Below are positions 48,836 to 60,438 of a stretch of DNA of 64,000 nt, in pieces; positions within the stretch are counted from its first letter, which is position 1; every line of letters begins with the position of its first letter. The DNA lies in NCBI GenBank assembly GCA_930367205.1, contig OV884009.1, forward strand, positions 123,884,639 to 123,948,638, read 5' to 3'. The stretch comes from Acanthosoma haemorrhoidale. Lineage: Eukaryota > Arthropoda > Insecta > Hemiptera > Acanthosomatidae. The position numbers and the translations under genes are program-made. The notes beneath the pieces are model-generated. The model worked only from the letters and a program-made list of their open reading frames with translations, was not told the origin of the DNA and did not search any database.

Positions 48836-49784
48836 TACAGTAATGTTGAATGGACAGCCATTCACAATAAAAACGGAAGCATTTCAATCTATTTTCAAAA
48901 TATCAGAGGGCTTTTCAATAAGCTTGACGAGTTTGGACTATTTATTCAAAATAATAACCTGGATGTTATTTGTTTGTGTGAGCATTTTCTGAAACTAGAA
49001 AATGTTGAGCTGTGTTTTTTGAACAACTTTGCAATTGCAAACTATTTCTGCAGAACAAAAAACCTATGCGGAGGAACTATAATCTATGTCAAACAGTCGT
49101 TACAAACAAAGCAACTAACCTTCATTGACGAGCTGTCAGATGAGCTAAATTTTGAGGTAACAGCCATTGAAGTTGTAAATTTACAATTGGTGTGTGGATA
49201 TAGGTCTCCGAACGGTGACATTAAATCCTTTTTTTCAATTTTCGAGCGCATTCTACAAACACTGAACTCTAAACGAAAATCATGTCTAATATTTGCCGAT
49301 TTTAATATTGATCAACTATCTGACAACAATTTGAAAACAGAATTTAATATTCTAACTCTTTCCTTTGGTTTTAAATTATTAGTTAAAGCTCCAACGAGAG
49401 TGACATCAACCTCTCGAACTTGCATTGATAATTGTTTAAGCAATATCTCGTCTAAAAATTCATCTATTACGGTTATAAACAATTACTTAACAGATCACTG
49501 TGGAATCGTAAACAAAACTACGTTACTAGGGACGTTATCTTCAAATCAAACTATTGTACATAAATATCGGCCGATAACACAAACAGGAATTGCTAATTGT
49601 AAATATTTACTAGAAAACCATACTTGGCTAGAATTAGAAAATTTCACTGACGTCGATCAAATGTTTCATTATTTTCTAACGGTTTTATTGGGTGCAGTTG
49701 ATGAATTTATTAAAACTAAAACTATACATGTAAAGAATTTAAATAAAAGGTGGTTTAATTGTTCAATGCGAGAGTGGAAATAAT
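48836..49784 (+). pseudogene. Non-LTR ORF2, endonuclease part
   Basis: The frame opens at 48836 after a stop and reads ISIYFQNIRGLFNKLDEF and DVICLCEHFLK, the start of an apurinic-type endonuclease. It then carries LVCGYRSPNGDIKSFF, the metal-binding FADFNID (about 49300) and LTDHCGI (about 49493, with the catalytic aspartate-histidine). Near 49780, after RWFNCSMRE, the frame shifts by one base and continues in the frame listed from 49759. The visible ATG at 48974 is inside the domain, so the true start is further upstream and lost. Confidence 0.82.
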
Positions 49785-51003
49785 TAATTTGCATGAAAGG
49801 TTGGAATTTTTATCCCATGAAGAGCATGAGTACCTCAGGAAAATAAAATCGGATTACAAAAAAAATATTAATGAGCAAAAACGAAATTTCGTAACAAAGA
49901 CAGTATTTGAATCTGATAACAATCCGAAGGCCCTTTGGAAAATTATTGACTTTGAGAGATCACCAGATTTAAGAAACTCTAACCCGGAAAATATGGATCC
50001 CGATAAATGCAATGAATTTTTCATAAACATTCCTAATGAATTATTAAATCGTATACCAACTAATTCACGCGATTCAAAACTCTTTTTGCCACCTAACATA
50101 AGCAGTTCACTTTTCCTATTTCTCTCAAACGCTGAAGAAATTTGTAAATATATAGAAAAATTATCTAACAGCTCAGCAACTGATATTTTTGGGCTAAGTA
50201 ATAACATCATTAGACAAATCAGTCAGCAAATAGCTAAGCCATTATCTCTTATTATTAATAAATGTTTCGAGAATGGCCATTTTCCTGCTAAATTGAAATA
50301 TTCATTAATAACACCAATTCATAAAAGTGGAGACCAAACTGATTTCAATAATTACCGACCAATTTCAATTATTCCCGTCTTATCCAAGCCAATTGAATCT
50401 GCGATTAATGTTCGAATAGTATCATTTTTTGAACAAAATCAAATTTTATCAAAAAATCAATTCGGCTTTAGAAAAAATCAATGTACCACAAATGCCCTAA
50501 CTAGTTTTGTAAAAGAAATTTATCAGGCCTTCGAAAGAAAAGAAATCTTCTCAGCTTATTTTTGTGATCTTTCAAAGGCGTTTGATTGCGTCAATCACGA
50601 CCTTTTATTGAAAAAGATATACAGATACGGTATTAGAGGAAATGCTCACGACTTGATTAAAAATTATTGCACCAATAGATGGCAATGTGTCAATTTCAAT
50701 GGTAACCGATCTTCTTTTCTTGAGGTTCTTCATGGAGTTCCCCAGGGTTCTATATTGGGCCCATTATTATTCATAACATATGTGAACGACTTAAGCTCAT
50801 TTATCCATGAAAATTTAATACAATATGCAGATGACACAACCATTTACAAATCCTCTTGTAATGTTGGATCTCTCAAAGAGTTTAATGAAAACATAATCCA
50901 TAATGTGACAAAATGGTTCAATTGTAATTTTCTTTATTTAAACATGGATAAAACAGTAAATATTAATTTCTCTTTGAAAAATATAAATGATAATTTAAAT
51001 TAA
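49759..51003 (+). pseudogene. Non-LTR ORF2, reverse transcriptase part
   Basis: About 414 codons, open throughout. Linker first, then LKYSLITPIHKSGDQTDFNN and YRPISIIPVLSKPIE (about 50355), FGFRKNQCTTNALTSF, block A in DLSKAFDCVNHDLL (about 50566), GVPQGSILGPLLF (about 50733) and the catalytic QYADDTTIY (about 50821). All catalytic aspartates are present. It terminates at an apparently premature TAA (51001-51003) right before the conserved FLGLYVDSRLNWKTHV tract. Confidence 0.85.
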
Positions 51004-51631
51004 ACCCTATTTTCAACTAAATTTTTGGGCCTTTATGTAGATAGCAGGCTTAACTGGAAAACCCATGTTGGTTATTTAACAAGCATATTAGCTAAAAGTG
51101 TGTATTTGATAAAAAAGATGTCAAAACATGTCGATGTGGATATAATGCGACTTACCTATATGGAATTAGGTCATGTCCTATGGTCTGGTACTTTAGGGTA
51201 ATTCCACCGATGCCAAAAAAATATTTATCTTGCAAAAAATGGCCTTAAGAACAATTCTGGGGGTTCCGAAAACTGAGTCTTGTCGACCAATATTCAAGCA
51301 ATTGAATGCTTTAACTTTGATAGGCCTGTTTATTCATCAATGTCTTCTATACATTAAAGAAAATGAAAATATGTATTCCTGTCAATATAATTTACATGAA
51401 TATTCAACTAGGAACAATTGTGATATAATAGTACCAACTTTCAGATTGACTGCAACCCATAATAGTTATATATATTTGGGTATTTCTCTATTTAATAAGT
51501 TGCCATTAGATGTAAAAAACTTAAGCTTTGAACAATTTAAAATAAGAACAAAAAAATTATTAATTGAATTATGTCCTTACTCGAATACTTTATGTTTTAT
51601 AAATAGTGGAGAGGAAATTGTTGTAATGTAG
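51004..51631 (+). pseudogene. Non-LTR ORF2, C-terminal part
   Basis: Continues from the premature stop with FLGLYVDSRLNWKTHVGYLT. The frame is broken again near 51200 and resumes at about 51230 with MALRTILGVPKTESCRPIF and ends EEIVVM at TAG 51629-51631. This is the usual cysteine-poor C-terminal region of the element type. The last codons are repeated in the duplicated tail at 51781. Confidence 0.75.
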
Positions 51632-51956
51632 CTTGGGTATTTTCTGTTAAGCTACTGTAATTATTGTTTTTTAAAAAAATTGCGAAATTTAGTATAAATT
51701 ATAATATTAATCTTAACTCTGACGATGCAAAAACTTTTGTTATATGTGCAAATGAATGTTTCTATTCTATTCTATTCTGTAAATAGTGGAGAGGAAATTG
51801 TTGTAATGTAGCTTAGGTATTTTCTGTTAAACTACTGTAATTATTGTTTTTTAAAAAAAAATTGTGAAATTTAGTATAAATTATAATATTAATGTTAACT
51901 CTGACGATGCAAAAACTTTTGTTATATGTGCAAATAAATGTTCTATTCTATTCCCA
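51601..51956 (+). repeat. Tandem duplication of the element's 3' end (period 180)
   Basis: 51601-51780 and 51781-51956 are near-identical copies that both begin AAATAGTGGAGAGGAAATTG, include the final codons and stop of ORF2, and end in TTCTA repeats. The few differences are scattered point changes and one or two single-base length changes in A runs. Confidence 0.93.
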
Positions 51957-52842
51957 GGACCATTGATTTCATTTTCTAGCAGTCGGACGGAATGTTTATG
52001 TCACGGTAACTACAAACTCTCATGGACCTCCCCACTACTATCGCTCCCTTCACTCCGACTATGCATCCAGTGAGACCATCAATCTCTTTTTGAGTGGCCC
52101 ACACCATTCCTGCCACAAGATGATTATGTTATTTTACTTACAACAATAAATTGATTGAAGGATTTTTTTTTTTTTATTTGATTACTCTCTGGTTGAAAAT
52201 ATAATTTTATCTCTTTAAATTCTTCTATTTTTTATGATTCCTAATTTTTTTAATAAATTTCACTGCAAAATATATTAGAACATTACAACTACATCATCCT
52301 TATCCATCAACAGCACTATTGATGTGTTGAACCAGCTGCCCCTGGGTCATATTTAGTACAGTCTCTAGTTAATAATAGGTGTAAATAACATAATTGCAGA
52401 CCTGATTCATGAACTGACAACAAAACTCGCTGGTGTTCGCTTTATCACCATCACTCATTGAAATCACAAGAATAGATTTCATTCAGCTGTAACAAACCAG
52501 ACTTACGATGCAAAAAAATGTCTCAATAAATCCAAATTTTTTAACCTGAAGTCATCAGAAATGAATTTATAAAACTTAATTTGGGAGACCACATGGAAGT
52601 GAGAAATAATTGGCTTAATAATTATGAATCAGGCATGAAAAATTACCCAATTCATTAGCTAGGGAGCATATTTACCATGAAAAATAAAATATTAGTGTTA
52701 GTACATTAATAAACTACACAATACCTTGGTGCCTATCAGCCCTATTTTTTGTGAAAGGTCCTTTATTTATATTATTATATAGTTAACTGTCTGAAATCAT
52801 TCCAAAGGATAAAATTAAAACTATTAATTCAAAAATAATTAC
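51957..52842. other. Intron DNA of the minus-strand gene
   Basis: A + strand stretch at 52380-52640 looks like a very worn non-LTR linker fragment but cannot be assigned. The remainder is AT-rich and I see no exon in it. Confidence 0.4.
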
Positions 52843-52949
52843 CAATGAACTAGAAGATGTCTTTAGAGATACGTCCATGTCATGTTTAGACAAAACAGAG
52901 CCGTCTTCAATTTTATTACCATGAAGGTCAAGCACATTTGTTTTTTTTC
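52843..52949 (-). CDS. Unknown minus-strand gene, exon d
   Basis: 107 bp, acceptor ATATAATTTAG before 52949 and donor TCATTG|GTAATT after 52843. Two bases complete a glycine with the exon at 56331. It encodes KKTNVLDLHGNKIEDGSVLS and KHDMDVSLKTSSSSL and ends in phase 0. Hydrophilic and serine-rich, so probably disordered. The open frame continues past the donor by chance. Not recognised. Confidence 0.75.
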
Positions 52950-53719
52950 CTAAATTATATTTAAACAGAAATAATATGGAATCATTAACAACAAATAAAC
53001 AAACAAAGGAAAACAATCTAATTTTGACTAACTCAAAAAAAAGTAATAATTCACACTTAAACAAATAATTTACTGGTTATATAAAAGATTTTTTGTTTAT
53101 TTAATTCAATTCAATTACAATAATCCTCATTACAGCAAATTCAAAAAATGTCTACAATATGCTCAAACCCTCTATCAATCATTATATAAAATATCGTTCA
53201 TGGATGTTCCTAGTGAAAAAAAAACATTTAAAATGAGTTAGTTAGTCCATACCAGTTACATTTCATATTCAGTTCATGTTTCAGAGAAACCCTTAAGTCA
53301 CTATGAATACTATTTCTGGTATTTAATACACTAAATACTGTAAAAGCAACACTAAAAATATCTCAGTAGACAGTTGGATATCATTGTGTGAAGATGTATT
53401 CTAACAGAGTCTATTACAAAAGGAAAATAAACAAAAAATTAGCGATAATACTGCTGGATACACTAAGCATGTTTATTACTACAGTTATTTGTCCTGGTGC
53501 TATATAAATATGAATGTTCCCAGGTGAAATTAGAACAGGTTCAAAAATTAGATTTAAAGGTATATCTCCAGTGGCTATTTGTCATGAGGAACCAGGGCTT
53601 TTGCAGATAAGATTTTAGAACATTGTATAAGTTGGAAATCTAATAATTGGATTGAAATTACTGATTTAAAAAAAACCTTTATTTGAATTACATCATTTAT
53701 GTGGATGCTTAATAACCAT

Positions 53720-55100
53720 ACAACACTTAAATCATCACCCTCATGCTACCTGGATAACTCTGGAAATTGAAGCCCTACAAAGAAAACAGACGACAGCTAT
53801 GACAACATTCATCCAGATCAAGTCTTCTAAAGACAAAAATTATTTCATATTCCTTCATAACCTCACTCGATCAACTACTTGCAGAACCCAGTCGCAATAT
53901 ATTCAAAACTCTCGCTCAACTGCTTTTAATTCTCTATCAATATAGAACATCCTCGAAAACTTTCCCAATACAATCTAATCTTCCCTTATTTGTTATTTCT
54001 CATGAAACAAACTCAACCTAGAAATCATCTGTTTCTTAACCTTCATACCCACAACTTTGTCATCAACCTTTCTTTCTGTTCTTACACATCTTCAATTTTA
54101 CATTGCAAAATTCTATTTTTCCCATATTCTAGGAAAAAATTGAATGAACTTCCTCTAAATAAAATGCGGAACCCCTCCTCAGACGACTATCACCAATGCA
54201 CTTTCTAATCTGTCAAAATCCTTAGAACTAGTCCAATCAAAAATATCCCAATTCCTTAATCACCTAAATCCTTTTTTATCAGGTTTTCATTCCGAGTTTT
54301 CCACCCAACCAGCATGCCTAAAAATAAAAAATTACCTCCAATCTGCTATTGATAAAAAAAAAATACCTCATCCTCTTAGATTTCAATCAAGTCTTTAATA
54401 TTCTATACCTTCACTCAAAACTAGAATCTATGCCCTTATCAAACAGTACAATGTGCTAGTTCCACTCCTTTATCACTGGTCACTACAAATATCACTTTAT
54501 CGTTACAAAGGAGTAGTAGTTCCTAAAAAAAAAAAAAGCATTGTCTCCTCTTCTATTGCTTATAAGCGTTATATAACAACCACCTGCATCCGTACCTCTT
54601 TTTCAAATTTATATTGATGACCTCAGCTCTCCCATACAATTAATCCTATTCCTTTCACGCCTATGCAAATGATTCTCAAATACACTTATCATTCCACCAA
54701 CTTGGGTAAAGTCAGTCTTTTGGACAAACAAAATATGTGTACCTGGAACACAGAGAAATCCAAGGCCATGATTATTATAAGGGGTGATCTATCTAGTCTA
54801 TATTGGATGACTACTCTGAATTGGATTGATTATTACCATCAACCCTCCATCAGTTTTTTTCTTGGATCCTTTCTTTATCTGATCATATCAGCTAGAAACT
54901 GACCATACTTAATCAATCTCCTTCAATTTGTCTCTCACAAAGGATTTATCTTTTGTTTACTTCTGTGGCAGGAGATCAAGTCCACCTTCTCTCAAGTCTA
55001 CCCTCCATTCCACTGATCTGCTTTTTTACCGATCATTCCTCATTGAAGCATGTAACCTATCAGCTACACAATATGAACAAAGAGAACAAATAAGATCCAA
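53720..55100 (+). mobile_element. Non-LTR element remnant (linker and reverse transcriptase)
   Basis: Mixed-frame translation gives WITLEIEALQRKQTTAMTTF and NYFIFLHNLTRSTTC (about 53750-53885), the linker before the reverse transcriptase. At about 54200-54350 it gives NLSKSLELVQSKISQFLNHL and FFIRFSF, corresponding to an early reverse transcriptase block. IYIDDLSSPIQLILF (about 54610) precedes the lost YADD. It is dead through many stops. It may be the same family as the endonuclease fragments at 31310 and 58250. Confidence 0.6.
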
Positions 55101-56330
55101 CTCCTGGTTAACATGGACATCAATACTGACATGAAATACCTCATAGATATGTACAATGACCTTTGATGAGATCGCTAGAGTCACAAGTTTTGAAAATATA
55201 TACAAATTATGCCAACTAGAATAAATTTGAGCTCGCAACCATGGCCAGGAAAATATGACTATAATGCTCATTATGTAAAAGAGATACCAAGGAAGACATG
55301 ACCCACTTTATAGAAGATTGGCTTTATATTCATGCAGAAAAAAGTATTTTATTTATGAAATCTTCACACTCAAGAAATATATGCAGATGCCGATAATGAT
55401 AATTTAGAACACTTGATTTGTGATCTAAACGAATTCCACAAGTACAGTCAGATCTCAGGATTTTAATTAGCCTGGAAATTTAATTAGAATGTGTCTGTAT
55501 TTCAGTGAGAGAATGAGCTTCAGCCTCAAGCTGAACCCTAAGGTGTTTTTTAACAAAACCCAAATAGTTTTGTTAGATTTGTCTGTGGGATTCTAGGAGC
55601 TTCTCACATCTTCTTCATACCTTTTCCATTAATAAACACAATATATTTATACGATAAAATACAACATATATACATCTCCTACAGTTCAAATCCTCGGTAA
55701 CTTGGGGATTTCAAACATTAGGAACTAACAGAGAAGCATACAGACAAACTGAAGTAATATGTAATTCAATTGGGTAATTTTATTATTAATAGTGTTTGTT
55801 TTAATAAAATTATAAAATAGCCTTCAAATCATGGCATCATTTAAAAACTTCAATTATTATTTTATTTGATTTCATACCTGAAATTTTTATAGTTTATACA
55901 TACCTAAATCTTTAAAAACTATTAATCTTATTATTATAATGAGGAGATCATTACATCTACAGCCGGTAGACCCATATAAAACGTCTGTACATAAAAATAA
56001 TGATAAGTGAAAATAAAACATTATAAATTATTAGTTTTGGTATTGATTACAACTGTCACAGTTACAGTTTACGACTGGATATCTTATTAACAGGGAAGTC
56101 CTGGGTTTAATCCCCAGCCCTGTCAAAATCTATTTTATTTGGCTAATACTTATGAAAAACCAAATAAATAACACTTATATTATTATTTATCAAGATAATT
56201 AAAATTATTTAAAGGTTGAATTTTAAATATTTTTTTTCACAAGATACTTCATTAGAACTTAAGGATTCATTCAATCATAAGAATGTTTAATATTTCTTTT
56301 TTACAAAATACTTTTTGTAATAATAAATAC
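55101..56330. other. Intron DNA with possible retroelement scrap
   Basis: About 55250-55620 reads in broken frames like a reverse transcriptase end (YADADNDNLEHLICDLNEF), which would be a decayed YADD block. I hold this loosely. The rest is AT-rich, apart from a tRNA-like hairpin at 56085-56132. No host exon was found before 56331. Confidence 0.35.
56085..56132 (+). repeat. tRNA-like hairpin, possible SINE scrap
   Basis: CTGGG TTTAATC CCCAG forms a perfect 5-bp stem with a 7-base loop, like a T-arm, and GGTTTAATCCC resembles a polymerase III B box. ACAGGG and CCCTGT flank it as an outer stem. No D-arm or anticodon arm is visible, so this is not a working tRNA gene. Confidence 0.35.
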
Positions 56331-56435
56331 CTCGATCAGAAATGTTGTTTTCTTCACTGCACAAGTTTAAAGAAACATCTGGAGAGAAAATGATTTCCTC
56401 TTCAAGGTCATGTAAACAAAACTGGTCTTTAGGTC
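56331..56435 (-). CDS. Unknown minus-strand gene, exon c (acidic mini-exon, long form)
   Basis: 105 bp, acceptor TGTATTTCAG before 56435 and donor CGAG|GTATTT after 56331, phase 1 at both ends. It encodes PKDQFCLHDLEEEIIFSPD, VSLNLCSEENNISDR and a split glycine. It is homologous to the exons at 60366 and 61478 in both exon and flanking intron. Where those copies have a donor (GAAG|GTAAC), this one has GAAGAAAAC, and splicing would move 21 bases downstream, adding seven residues in frame. The core is acidic with an SPD motif that could be phosphorylated. Confidence 0.82.
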
Positions 56436-56621
56436 CTGAAATACATACAATAAAATCAAATTTACATAATATTATTAACAATAAAAGTTTAAACTTTTTT
56501 TATTGTTGATTGTGGGTTTTTAATGTTACAACTGTCAAACATACGTCTAGTACTTGTAAGTGGTAACCTAATGAGGGTTTGTCAACATTTTTTAAACTAA
56601 ATCCCTAGATTTGTGGTCATG

Positions 56622-57899
56622 AAAGGGTTGGCCAAAAAGTCTGTTCGGTTTTTGTCGTCACGAAACTTCAAGCAGTCTAATAAGTAGCTAACTTCAGTCC
56701 GTCCCTTGCGAGTGCGCTCTCATCAGATACTAGACACTTCAATGTAGTTTGACGTGTAATTCCTATGAGACTGATTGTATTTTGTGTGTTTAGGATCATC
56801 CTGAAAATGGAAAACCAAAACGAACATTATCGACACCTTATGCTTTTTTAGGCAAGAAAGCAGTGGAAACTTGCAGGAAGATATGCCCTGTATACGGGAG
56901 AGGATGCTGTTAGAGAACGTGTGTGCCAGAAGTGGTTTTCATGATTTTGATCGAGAAATTTTTCAGTTCAAGACGCACCTTGCTCTGGCCGGCCAACTGA
57001 GATTAACAGCGACAAAGTGAAGGAATTAGTCGACACCAACCCCGTTATACAACTAGGGAGATCGCAGTTATCCTCAAAATATCCAAATCGAGTGTTGAAA
57101 ACCATTTGCATCAACTTGGCTACGTGAGCAGGCTCGATGTTTGGGCTCCCCATCAACTTAGTGAGGCTAACCTCGCCCAAAGGATTTCCATCTGCGATTA
57201 GTTGTGGAAACGTGAAGAAAACGATCCTTTTTTGAAGAGAATGATGACAGGGGACGAAAAGTGGATCATCTATAACAATGTGGAGCGCAAACGCTCATGG
57301 GGGAAGCACGGCGAATTACCACAAACAACCCCCAAAGCAGGACTTCACCCAAAGAAGGTTATGCTCTCGATTTGGAGGGATTGGAGGGGTGTTGTCTTTT
57401 ACGAACTTCTTCCCACGAACAGGACCATCAATTCAGATGTATACTGTGACCAGCTGGACAAATTAAATGCAGCGATCCACCAGAAGCGTCCAGAACTAGC
57501 CAACCGTAAGGGGATTGTCTTCCATCACGACAATGCCTGACTACACACTTCTTTGCAGACGCGGCAGAAGTTACTGGAGCTTGGTTGGGAAGTTTTGCCG
57601 CACCCTCCATATTCGCCCGACCTTGCAACTTCAGATTTCCACCTGTTTTGGTTTCTTCAAAATTCATTGAATGGACAGACCTTCAACTCTGAAGAAGATG
57701 TAAAAATCCACTTGGAAATTTTTTTTGCCAGTAAAGACAGGAAATTCTTTGAGCATGGAATTATGAATCTGCCCATGAGATGGCAGAAGATACTGGAACA
57801 AAACAGCAATTATATCACTGATTGAATAAATCGCTTTGTGTTTAAAAGTTGTGTCTTATTTTCGCTTAAAAAACCCAACGGACTTTTTGCCCAACCTGA
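56622..57899 (+). mobile_element. Mariner element (DD34D)
   Basis: Inverted repeats GGGTTGGCCAAAAAGTC (from about 56625) and its diverged complement GACTTTTTGCCCAACC (ending about 57897) bound a 1.28-kb element, the usual mariner size. A TA sits at 57900-57901, while the left TA is mutated. It lies upstream of the 56331 exon, within the minus-strand gene. Confidence 0.82.
56807..57825 (+). pseudogene. Mariner DD34D transposase pseudogene
   Basis: Starts MENQNEHYRHLML. The N-terminal DNA-binding half is frameshifted. The catalytic half is largely intact: MTGDEKWI with the first aspartate (about 57245), VFHHDNA with the second (about 57520) and TSDFHLF with the third (about 57630), spaced 34 residues apart. 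Stops at about 57199 and 57538 lie in otherwise clean frames, and it ends at TGA 57823-57825. The few defects suggest it is one of the younger insertions here. Confidence 0.88.
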
Positions 57900-59674
57900 T
57901 ATATATATATATGAATGTGATCTAAATTTCTTTTTCCAAGGTAAATCCAAAGCCACATACCTAAAAAGTCTTGTTTATTAGATCGGTTTCCTACATGTAG
58001 ACACAACCTTTACAAACAATCATAAAAAATCTTAGACTCAAAAAAAGAATAATTATACACAGGCAGCAACTACACTTCTTGTCATTAAATAAATTAAAAC
58101 TATTCAAATTTGTGTTTGCAAAACAGGTTGAGCAAACATGTTTTAATGTTTGGAGACATAAATTCAAAAAAATGCACTGGAATTGCAACAACACAAACAA
58201 AAATGGTAAAATTCTTTTAAATTTTATCTCGAGGTATAGCTTCAAATTACACCATACGTTTGAACCCACCTAAATCCCATCTCAATAGCGCTTTATACCA
58301 AATAGTATTGATCTGGTCCTCACAAGAAATATTCCAAATCTCTCAAGACTCATTTCCCTTCCTTGCCTCAACTCCAACCACAACCCGGTGATTTCCTGCA
58401 TTAAAAAATAAATTACTATAAATCCTTCCTCCTAAAAATTCCTCATCAAAAAACAAACTTTCAAAATAAAAAAATTGACATTGACCCCCTCCCCCCCATT
58501 ATTCATCCAATTTGACAAATCCTTAATCCAATCAAATGAAGCAGTAAAATCTGCAATGATAATAGCCATCCCCTGGACTTCTCACGCCCATGTGCATATG
58601 GAATTGCCAAATCAAAAAGAAACAACAACACATAAATTCCCCAGTAGGTAAATTTTTTTCCAAACAGTTCAATTTTAACATCAGAAACCAACTGAAAAAG
58701 TGGAAATATCAAAACTTGTGCACCAATGCACTCTAAAGGAATTTTGCAAATAATTTGTTTATTTGTTATTCTAAATAATCAATAAAATGAAGTTATCTGT
58801 TATCTTTTCATTCATTATTCAATTTGTTCAACTAAAAAATCAAATAATTGAAGTGGAAACTTCTTTAGGCGGGCCAGGGACTTTTTTGATGAGTACTTCT
58901 GCATATTCACTCGTATTGTGCGAGTGTTTTTGCCCATTTCTCAGGTTTTAGTAATTTATATTGTTTATTACCTATCAAAACCATATTAGATAAAATTACC
59001 CCTTAACCAAAAATAGATTTGCAACCCAAGTGATAACATAAAAAATTTAAAACAAGAATGATACAGTTTCAACATCAAACTTTTATAGAGAACAATTTCT
59101 ATAAAAGCACAATATAAACCCCCAATCGGGTAATAATAAATTAGTACAAGTTTTCACTTCAGTTGGAACTCTGCTGAGTGTTGTTTTGTTTTTTTAAATT
59201 TTTAAATCCAGGATAAAAATTGACAAACATTTTTACGAATACCAAACACTTTGCCAACAGATGGAAAATTGCTTGTAATAAACTTTCAATAATTATAGGT
59301 ATCAGGGAGTCAAAATACGTCTCAAAAACAGAAATTTAAGGAAAATTTATTGTCTTTTTTTAAATTCACAATGTTAATAGTTACTTTGTTAGTCTCTAGG
59401 GTCAAAAGTCCGGGGCTATCATGACTAACACTATCACTGTATTCCACATCCATATCGTACAAACATAAAAAAAGTAAAGTAAAAAAGATAAGTGAAAACG
59501 GCAACGGATAACAGAACAGAACTGAAGTCGGGAGACCACATTAATAAGTGAGAGTTAATACGAAAACCATAGAAATCATGGATTTAGAATCCCAAATAAA
59601 CACATTAGAGTTATTCAATAACAAAGAAATGCAAACATTACTTCAATTGTAATTGAACAAAGCCTTTTATTTCT
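57900..59674. other. Intron DNA of the minus-strand gene
   Basis: Apart from the non-LTR fragment at 58250-58740, no feature is recognised. An open minus-strand frame at 59322-59504 has a hydrophobic start but no ATG and no acceptor, and I do not call it. Confidence 0.4.
58250..58740 (+). mobile_element. Non-LTR endonuclease-end fragment
   Basis: IDLVLTRNIPNLSRLI-like text followed by PCLNSNHNPVISCIKK (about 58310-58410) is the end of an endonuclease domain with its SNHNPV catalytic motif (normally SDHNPV). The aspartate is already lost. Linker remnants follow. Frames are broken. Confidence 0.55.
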
Positions 59675-59997
59675 AGCCGATCTCTAAACAGTTGGAAATC
59701 GTTTGAACCATGAAAATCCATTAACCGGTTCATGAGATATAAGAGGAAAAGCGAATGAAGTCAGAAAATATGTCACACTCATTTTCCTTTAAGCCTACCA
59801 CTAAATAGTCGAAAAATTGTTATAACTGCAAAAAGTCATCCACCCGTTCACAAAATTTAAGTGGGAAAGTAAATTAAGTCGGAAACTTTTTCACAGTCAT
59901 TTTCCTTTTAGCCTACCTCTAAGAAGTCGGAAAATCGTAATAACCGTGAAAATCCATCCACCCTCTGCTCATGAGAGAGAGCAGAAAATTGATGAAA
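59675..59997. repeat. Minisatellite, period 117-118 bp, about 2.7 units
   Basis: Units start AGCC at 59675, 59792 and 59910. Shared landmarks in each unit are AGTCGGAAA-like, TGAAAATCCATC-like and TCATTTTCCTTT. The units differ by roughly a quarter of positions, so the array is old. The third unit breaks off near 59997. Confidence 0.8.
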
Positions 59998-60365
59998 AGT
60001 TGGAAAGATACATTAGTGGGGGTCGTGCTGAAGGGAAAAGCAGTCAACGGGGCATGGGGTGAATTTTCAGGTGGGGTGGAGGAACTAAACTGATTAAGGT
60101 GTCTCAGGATGTTTTTTAAAAGTTATTTACTTTTTTTTATCAAAAGAGATAATTATTTTAAATAAAGAATAACGGATGATTCAGATTATTTTTCAAATAA
60201 CGAATAAATCAATTATAAAGAAGCAACTGAATAAGGGATAACAGATAAAAATTTATTTATTATTTAAATAACAAATTACTCAAATAACACCCAACACTGT
60301 ACTATATCATTATACTATATTAATACCTCCAATTATAACTAAGACTGTAATTAATAACTTGTTAC
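59998..60365. other. Intron DNA, no feature recognised
   Basis: AT-rich sequence between the minisatellite and the mini-exon at 60366. I see nothing in it. Confidence 0.5.
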
Positions 60366-60410
60366 CTTCACTAGACAAGTTAAGGGTAGCATCTGGAGAA
60401 CAAATAATTT
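60366..60410 (-). CDS. Unknown minus-strand gene, exon b (acidic mini-exon, short form)
   Basis: 45 bp, with a new-looking acceptor TTTTTTCAG before 60410 and donor GAAG|GTAAC after 60366, phase 1 at both ends. It encodes EIICSPDATLNLSSE with a split glutamate at the start. The original acceptor (ATATGTTTCAG before 60438) is still present, but the 73-bp exon it would give is out of frame and reaches a stop, because of an 11-base loss relative to exon c. The inner acceptor restores the frame. It could also be a decayed copy that is skipped; skipping leaves the frame intact. Confidence 0.6.
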
Positions 60411-60438
60411 CTGAAAAAACAAAACTGGTCTTTAAAAT

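Larger units (their letters stand above)
48836..51956 (+). mobile_element. Relatively young non-LTR element, opposite to host gene
   Basis: Contains an endonuclease, a full reverse transcriptase and a C-terminal region, with only a handful of breaks: a frameshift near 49780, a stop at 51001-51003 and one or two more near 51200. It ends in TTCTA repeats. No gag ORF precedes it, so it is probably 5'-truncated just before 48836. The tail has a tandem duplication (51601-51956). It belongs to the Jockey/CR1/I side of non-LTR elements; I do not assign a clade. It lies in an intron of the minus-strand gene, in opposite orientation. Confidence 0.8.

Noticed and set aside
59322..59504. Minus-strand frame with a hydrophobic start resembling a signal peptide and a possible GTAACT donor
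   Set aside because: The frame has no ATG, no acceptor precedes it, and its phase would not fit between the neighbouring exons of the minus-strand gene.
60366..60438. 73-bp version of mini-exon b using the outer acceptor
   Set aside because: It shifts the frame and runs into a stop, whereas the inner acceptor gives a 45-base exon in frame. It is kept only as a possible ancestral or aberrant form.
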